DNA from: Apostichopus japonicus
Lineage: Eukaryota > Echinodermata > Holothuroidea > Aspidochirotida > Stichopodidae
Direction: 5' to 3'
NCBI RefSeq assembly: GCF_037975245.1
Contig: NC_092574.1
Span: 24,208,713-24,272,712 of the forward strand
DNA: 64,000 nt
The position numbers and the translations under genes are program-made. This document shows positions 60,301 through 64,000 of this stretch, one piece after another. The notes below the pieces were generated by a model. That model ran no database searches. It had not been told where the DNA came from and was given only the letters and a program-made list of their open reading frames with translations. How positions within the stretch are numbered: position 1 is the first letter of the stretch; every line of letters starts with the position of its first letter.

Positions 60301-63300
60301 TATCTTGGTTTAATAATGTTCCATGTTGACACTTTTTTGAGTAAAGAAATGATTGCTCATGGAGGTCATAGATGACAAACAGGTCAGGACACAACAAATT
60401 GAAACAAGTAGCACCAAAATGTTTCGTCAGAATTCATATTTGGTATGCAGATGCCCAATATTACGAGCAAAATACTGTGTAAGCCCTTTTTCTTGGTGCT
60501 CAAAAGATCATTACAATCTGCAGAGGTTATTGCTGGTGGAGGTCAAAGGTGACCACAGGTCAGTCCAGGACACATTGAAACTTGAAGTAGCACCCAAATA
60601 TGCTGTCTGGAGGTTTGTCAGAAGTTATATGTGGTACACAGATGCCCTATATATAGGCTTTGTTTCTTGGTGGTCAAAGGTCGTTGCAGTCAGCCGAGGT
60701 TAAATTTGATAAACCTTGTAAGGGAGGTTTTACCTTATGTAGCACAAGCTGCCATTTTTTTGAAGTTTTCTTTATGATTGATGTCAAAAGTCATCATCCC
60801 AGCAGAGGGCAGAGGTAGGAAACCTCGCAAATGTGTTACCCCCACACTCTGGGTATAGTGGTACCTTATATAATGTGTAAGAACAACCTTTAAAAACAAT
60901 TATATTCCTACTTCAGGGATGTAGATGCTCTTGCTGATGAAGTTGAAGCAATCAAAGTAGAGGGAAGTGGAGGTAGCCCAGCTGCAGGCGGCGAGTCCCA
61001 GACAGGTACACCTGTTCCCTCTGAGAGCACAACGGCTGTACCTAAAGATGACACAGAAGCTGAGTCATCAGGAAAGAAGAACAAGAAGAAGAAGAAAAAG
61101 AAGGATAAGTTGTGAGTATGAAGGTTCCTTCCTTTAAAGTGAACATGTTTTAGTACTGGTTAGTTTAAAGTTTGGACAAGCTACCACACCTCTTCACTTA
61201 CCCGAACATCAGAGTTGGATGTTTTTCCTTTTTCAGCATTCAAGTGATTACACTTTGGAATATGTGGGGTGAGGAGGGGGGGGGGGGAGATTGATGTATT
61301 TGTGTAAACCAATAGGGAAGCACTGTTGCAAACTCTAAATCAGATTATCCATGCTGGAATATATGTGAAGGTGCATGTGACCTTTTAAGGGTGGCTGTCA
61401 CTGCATGTAAACTATTTCCAAAGGGATTTGTTAATCATTATTGATTTGAAGATGGATCGACTTGAATATGTAGCAGGAAAAATTAGATATTTCATGACAT
61501 TGTTTTTGCAAATTCATCGACAAAAAAAGCTGATTACTATAGGTTTGTAAGATTTAAGGTGGAATTATGTCTGCCGTGAGTGATAAATTGCATGTATCAT
61601 ATATGAGGAGAGAGTTGTAGTTTAATAATTCAGGCTTTAAGGAAACTTTTGCTCTGATCTGATCTGAAATCAAAATGATTCTGGTTAACATTTCCCTGCT
61701 ATTTTAAAAATTTGCACCAAAACTGAGCAAAATAAATTTTGGATTGATTACAATCAGGTGGAAAAGTACATACAAACAGGTGTTTATAAGTGGTGTAAGT
61801 TGTTCAAGATAGCTATTTTTTGGGCCACGTCCCAACGATTATACTGAAATGGTGACTAACAGTGTAAACAAAATGATGGAAGATAAAACAGAGAAAAGAA
61901 CTGTTACCCCCCCTCCTCCACCCTTCAGTACTGTAAGGAGCAATTTGGCATTCTGTAAAGCATCAGTGCAGTAATGCTACAAAGTCAATTGTTCGGTGCC
62001 TCTGGGAGTAGAGTGTTTGTTGTCGCTGCACTGTAAAAGAAGTGCAATAACAATTATTCAAATGAATAAATATGACTTGCACACTTAAAATCATCCTACT
62101 TGATAATTATGATTACTGCATACTCTTGGTTCCTCGGACAGTAGACTATAGACCCACACCCCATCTCATATTCTCACTTGACGCTAAACGTCACGATGGT
62201 TTGATACAACAATGTCAGCACTTTTTTTTTCTCCCGTGAGGAATTTGTCAAGCCTGTGAATATTTTGTTTCATGTTGCCAGTAATGAAGATGACCTCTTG
62301 AAAGAAGTTGAAGGATCGGATGTAGGTAAGCCTCCTACTGCAGTATCTACCACAGAAGTACCAGCAGAAGATTCCAAGGCAGTCCATACAGAGGTTAATA
62401 GTTTAAATTGAGTTTACTAGTTAAAAAAAGAAATTAAGAGATTGATAGTTAATATTGAAATGTTCCTCCAGCAGCACCACTCTATATGCCAGGTATTTTC
62501 CATTAAGTTTCTACCAGAGAGAGAAACCATATTTGAAACAAAAGGCATTTGGTATCAAAATCTAAGTATGGTAAGACAGATAATATGCAATTTCAGCATG
62601 TAGGTTACTGTACTGTAGGTTGGTAAGTTGCCCAAGCCAAAGGCCTTTGAGGGTTCATGTATCCAATTTGTATAAGGTTTTAGGCCAAAATGTTTTTTAC
62701 ATCTCTGGCTGTATCGTAATTTGTCTATTGTAAGATTTTCCCAGTAGTTAAGAAACCTTGCGATTGCAATTTTGCTGTCAATTTGAAAGATATCACAAAT
62801 TAATAGCTGTGCTGGATAGGGCTGAACTGCTAGAATCTGCCAAACTTTATCTTAATATTTACCTTTTGAACAAAACACCTTTTAAGTGTGGCAAGCTCAT
62901 AAGACAAACATCTATAACATATTATATAAGACCAATACACTTTTTAACTATTGAAAATTTGATTTTTCTTTATATGTTTATAAGCCAATGGGGTAGACAC
63001 TCTCTGGAACTTTTCTATCACATTATTCATGTCATTATAATATCGGATGCTGAAACTTATCAAGCTTTCAATAACCTTTCGTAGTCACTTGCTCATCTTA
63101 TTGAAAGATGGCTGAAGAACTAGTGGAATTGGAAATGTAATCTGGTCAAGATTGTAAAGTGAAAGGAGAAGAGATCAAAAGAGGAAAGGTATACGGATTA
63201 CCAGCAAGTCAACTGTTCAAATGGACACATGTGGCTAAAAACGTGTTATTAAATATGTTATTATCAACCTCAATGTCTCAATATTTGACAGACTTGTTTG

Positions 63301-63757
63301 ATACCACGGCAGCTTTTCTTTTCTTGGTTCTTTGTCTACTGTTTGTGTTCGGTTAAGGTTGTACTTTCTTTTCCTGTTCAAATGTCTCTTACATTTGTCA
63401 CACAAGTTCGTTTCTTTAGTGTCTGATAAATGTCACGATTAAATTTGGGACCGTGTGCAAAAAAAAGGAAGCTTTGCCAACACTAACAAAATCTTTTCCA
63501 CCAGAAACCAAAACCTGTCGAAAGTAAAGAAACTGGCGAGCAGGAGGGAGGGATGAAGACAGCTGCACAGAAGAAAGCAGAGAAGAAGGAAAGAGAGAAA
63601 AAGAAGAAAGAACAGGAGAGGTTGCTACGGAAACAGAAGGAGGAGAAGACCAAGAAACAGGAAGGCACGAAAGAAGAAGAGAAAGGAAAGGAAGGAGAAG
63701 ATGAAGAAACAAAAGCAGAGCAAACAACAACACTAGAGGGAGGGAAAGAGGGAAGAG
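57308..63757 (+). CDS. EIF5B: EIF5B, translation initiation factor 5B (N-terminal part)
   Basis: Cytosolic IF2-like GTPase that joins ribosomal subunits at the end of initiation. Only the N-terminal region is inside the window. Coding exons: 57308-57354, 59006-59129, 59785-59834, 60917-61111, 62282-62393 and 63505-63757, all GT-AG and in phase, giving 260 residues; the gene runs off the right edge. Start MGKPKKAKKVKSADD resembles the animal EIF5B start (MGKK...). Next come AFGDDILQEIESME, lysine-rich tracts (GKKNKKKKKKDK) and acidic stretches. The diagnostic motif is MKTAAQKKAEKKEREKKKK, close to human IKTVAQKKAEKKERERKKR. The GTPase core lies beyond the edge, so catalytic residues cannot be checked. 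A second donor-like site (GTAG|GTAAGC) at 62326 inside exon 5 would break frame with exon 6. The gene is divergent from GUF1. Confidence 0.9.
58052..58854. mobile_element. Candidate DNA transposon in EIF5B intron 1
   Basis: CAGACCTGTCAAC at the left and GTTGACAAGTCTG at the right are inverted repeats with one mismatch, 803 bp apart end to end. GATCTG lies directly outside both ends (58046-58051 and 58855-58860), a possible 6-bp target duplication. An 88-codon open frame inside (58398-58664) looks like chance and resembles nothing I know. Confidence 0.6.
58217..58234. repeat. Perfect 18-bp palindrome centred on an E-box
   Basis: CATGTGCACGTGCACATG is its own reverse complement and has CACGTG, the canonical E-box, at its centre. 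It lies inside the candidate transposon in EIF5B intron 1. It may be chance or a remnant of the element. Confidence 0.7.
60361..60710. repeat. Diverged tandem duplication in EIF5B intron 3
   Basis: Two units about 178 bp apart, starting GGAGGTCATAGATGAC at 60361 and GGAGGTCAAAGGTGAC at 60539. Both continue through a CAGGTCAG word, AGTAGCACC, GGT(A)CAGATGCCC and a CTTGGTG block followed by TCAAA. A fainter third partial copy may follow near 60776. It is rich in GGTCA, like the dispersed repeat in GUF1 intron 4. Confidence 0.75.
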
Positions 63758-64000
63758 GTAAATAGGAAATTTTTTTAAAATAAGATACAATAAAAAAAAA
63801 TTATAGGAATTCACATTTTGAAGGGTAAGCATGTACAAAATTTGTTTTCTCCAAGACAATATATTGCTGACATTATTTAGAAATTTTAGCGCAATTATTT
63901 GAGCAACACAGGAGACCTGTGAAAGTTTGAAGACTGGCCTTTATTCCTATCATTCTGAGAGTTGGAGTAAAGACTGAAGGAAGAGAAAGTTTGATGAGTG
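63758..64000. other. Partial EIF5B intron 6
   Basis: Begins with the donor GTAAATAGG after exon 6. No acceptor with a following coding segment is evident before the window ends. Confidence 0.6.

Noticed and set aside
62326-62335. Alternative end of EIF5B exon 5 at GTAG|GTAAGC
   Set aside because: The donor looks good, but using it leaves phase 1 and would shift the conserved exon 6 out of frame; the end at 62393 keeps phase.
63416-63859. 147-codon minus-strand frame
   Set aside because: Shadow of EIF5B exon 6; the lysine/glutamate codons read as leucine/serine/phenylalanine on the other strand.

Overview
This is eukaryotic, animal nuclear DNA. It is AT-rich, the genes have many introns with GT-AG splice sites, and the spacers are full of microsatellites, minisatellites and short non-autonomous DNA transposons. 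The three recognisable genes match animal orthologues in both sequence and length. The repeat style (long poly-G runs, blocks of GGTCA/TGACC-rich dispersed repeat) suggests a marine deuterostome invertebrate, probably an echinoderm. That assignment is inference. I see no bacterial, organellar or viral gene set, no rRNA and no tRNA.

Layout: (1) 1-30,998 is a gene-poor spacer with simple repeats, several minisatellites, three full copies of a hAT-type MITE, one broken TTAA-flanked MITE and two weak candidate coding islands. (2) 30,999-40,511, minus strand: a complete orthologue of CCDC138, a centrosome-associated coiled-coil protein, modelled as 13 coding exons and 615 residues. (3) 42,104-54,053, minus strand: a complete GUF1, the mitochondrial LepA/EF4 translation GTPase, with 13 coding exons and 680 residues. 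(4) 54,054-57,307: a spacer between divergent genes, holding a MITE and a fold-back element with a nested MITE. (5) 57,308 to beyond the right edge, plus strand: the first 6 coding exons (260 residues) of EIF5B, the cytosolic IF2-like subunit-joining GTPase. In all three models every exon junction keeps phase, which is strong internal support.

GUF1 and EIF5B are head to head, so two translational GTPases, one mitochondrial and one cytosolic, share one divergent intergenic region.

The most unusual structure is at 45,153-46,392, in GUF1. A 67-bp tandem array has grown out of an exon-intron boundary. Each unit carries the last 53 coding bases of exon 8 plus its 5' splice site, so the intron next to the real donor contains 17 further copies, 16 with an intact GT donor. 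Second comes a 2.9-kb hAT-like element in GUF1 intron 4 with an exact 8-bp target-site duplication; it carries a twice-repeated DR4-DR5-DR1 cluster of nuclear-receptor-type half-sites.
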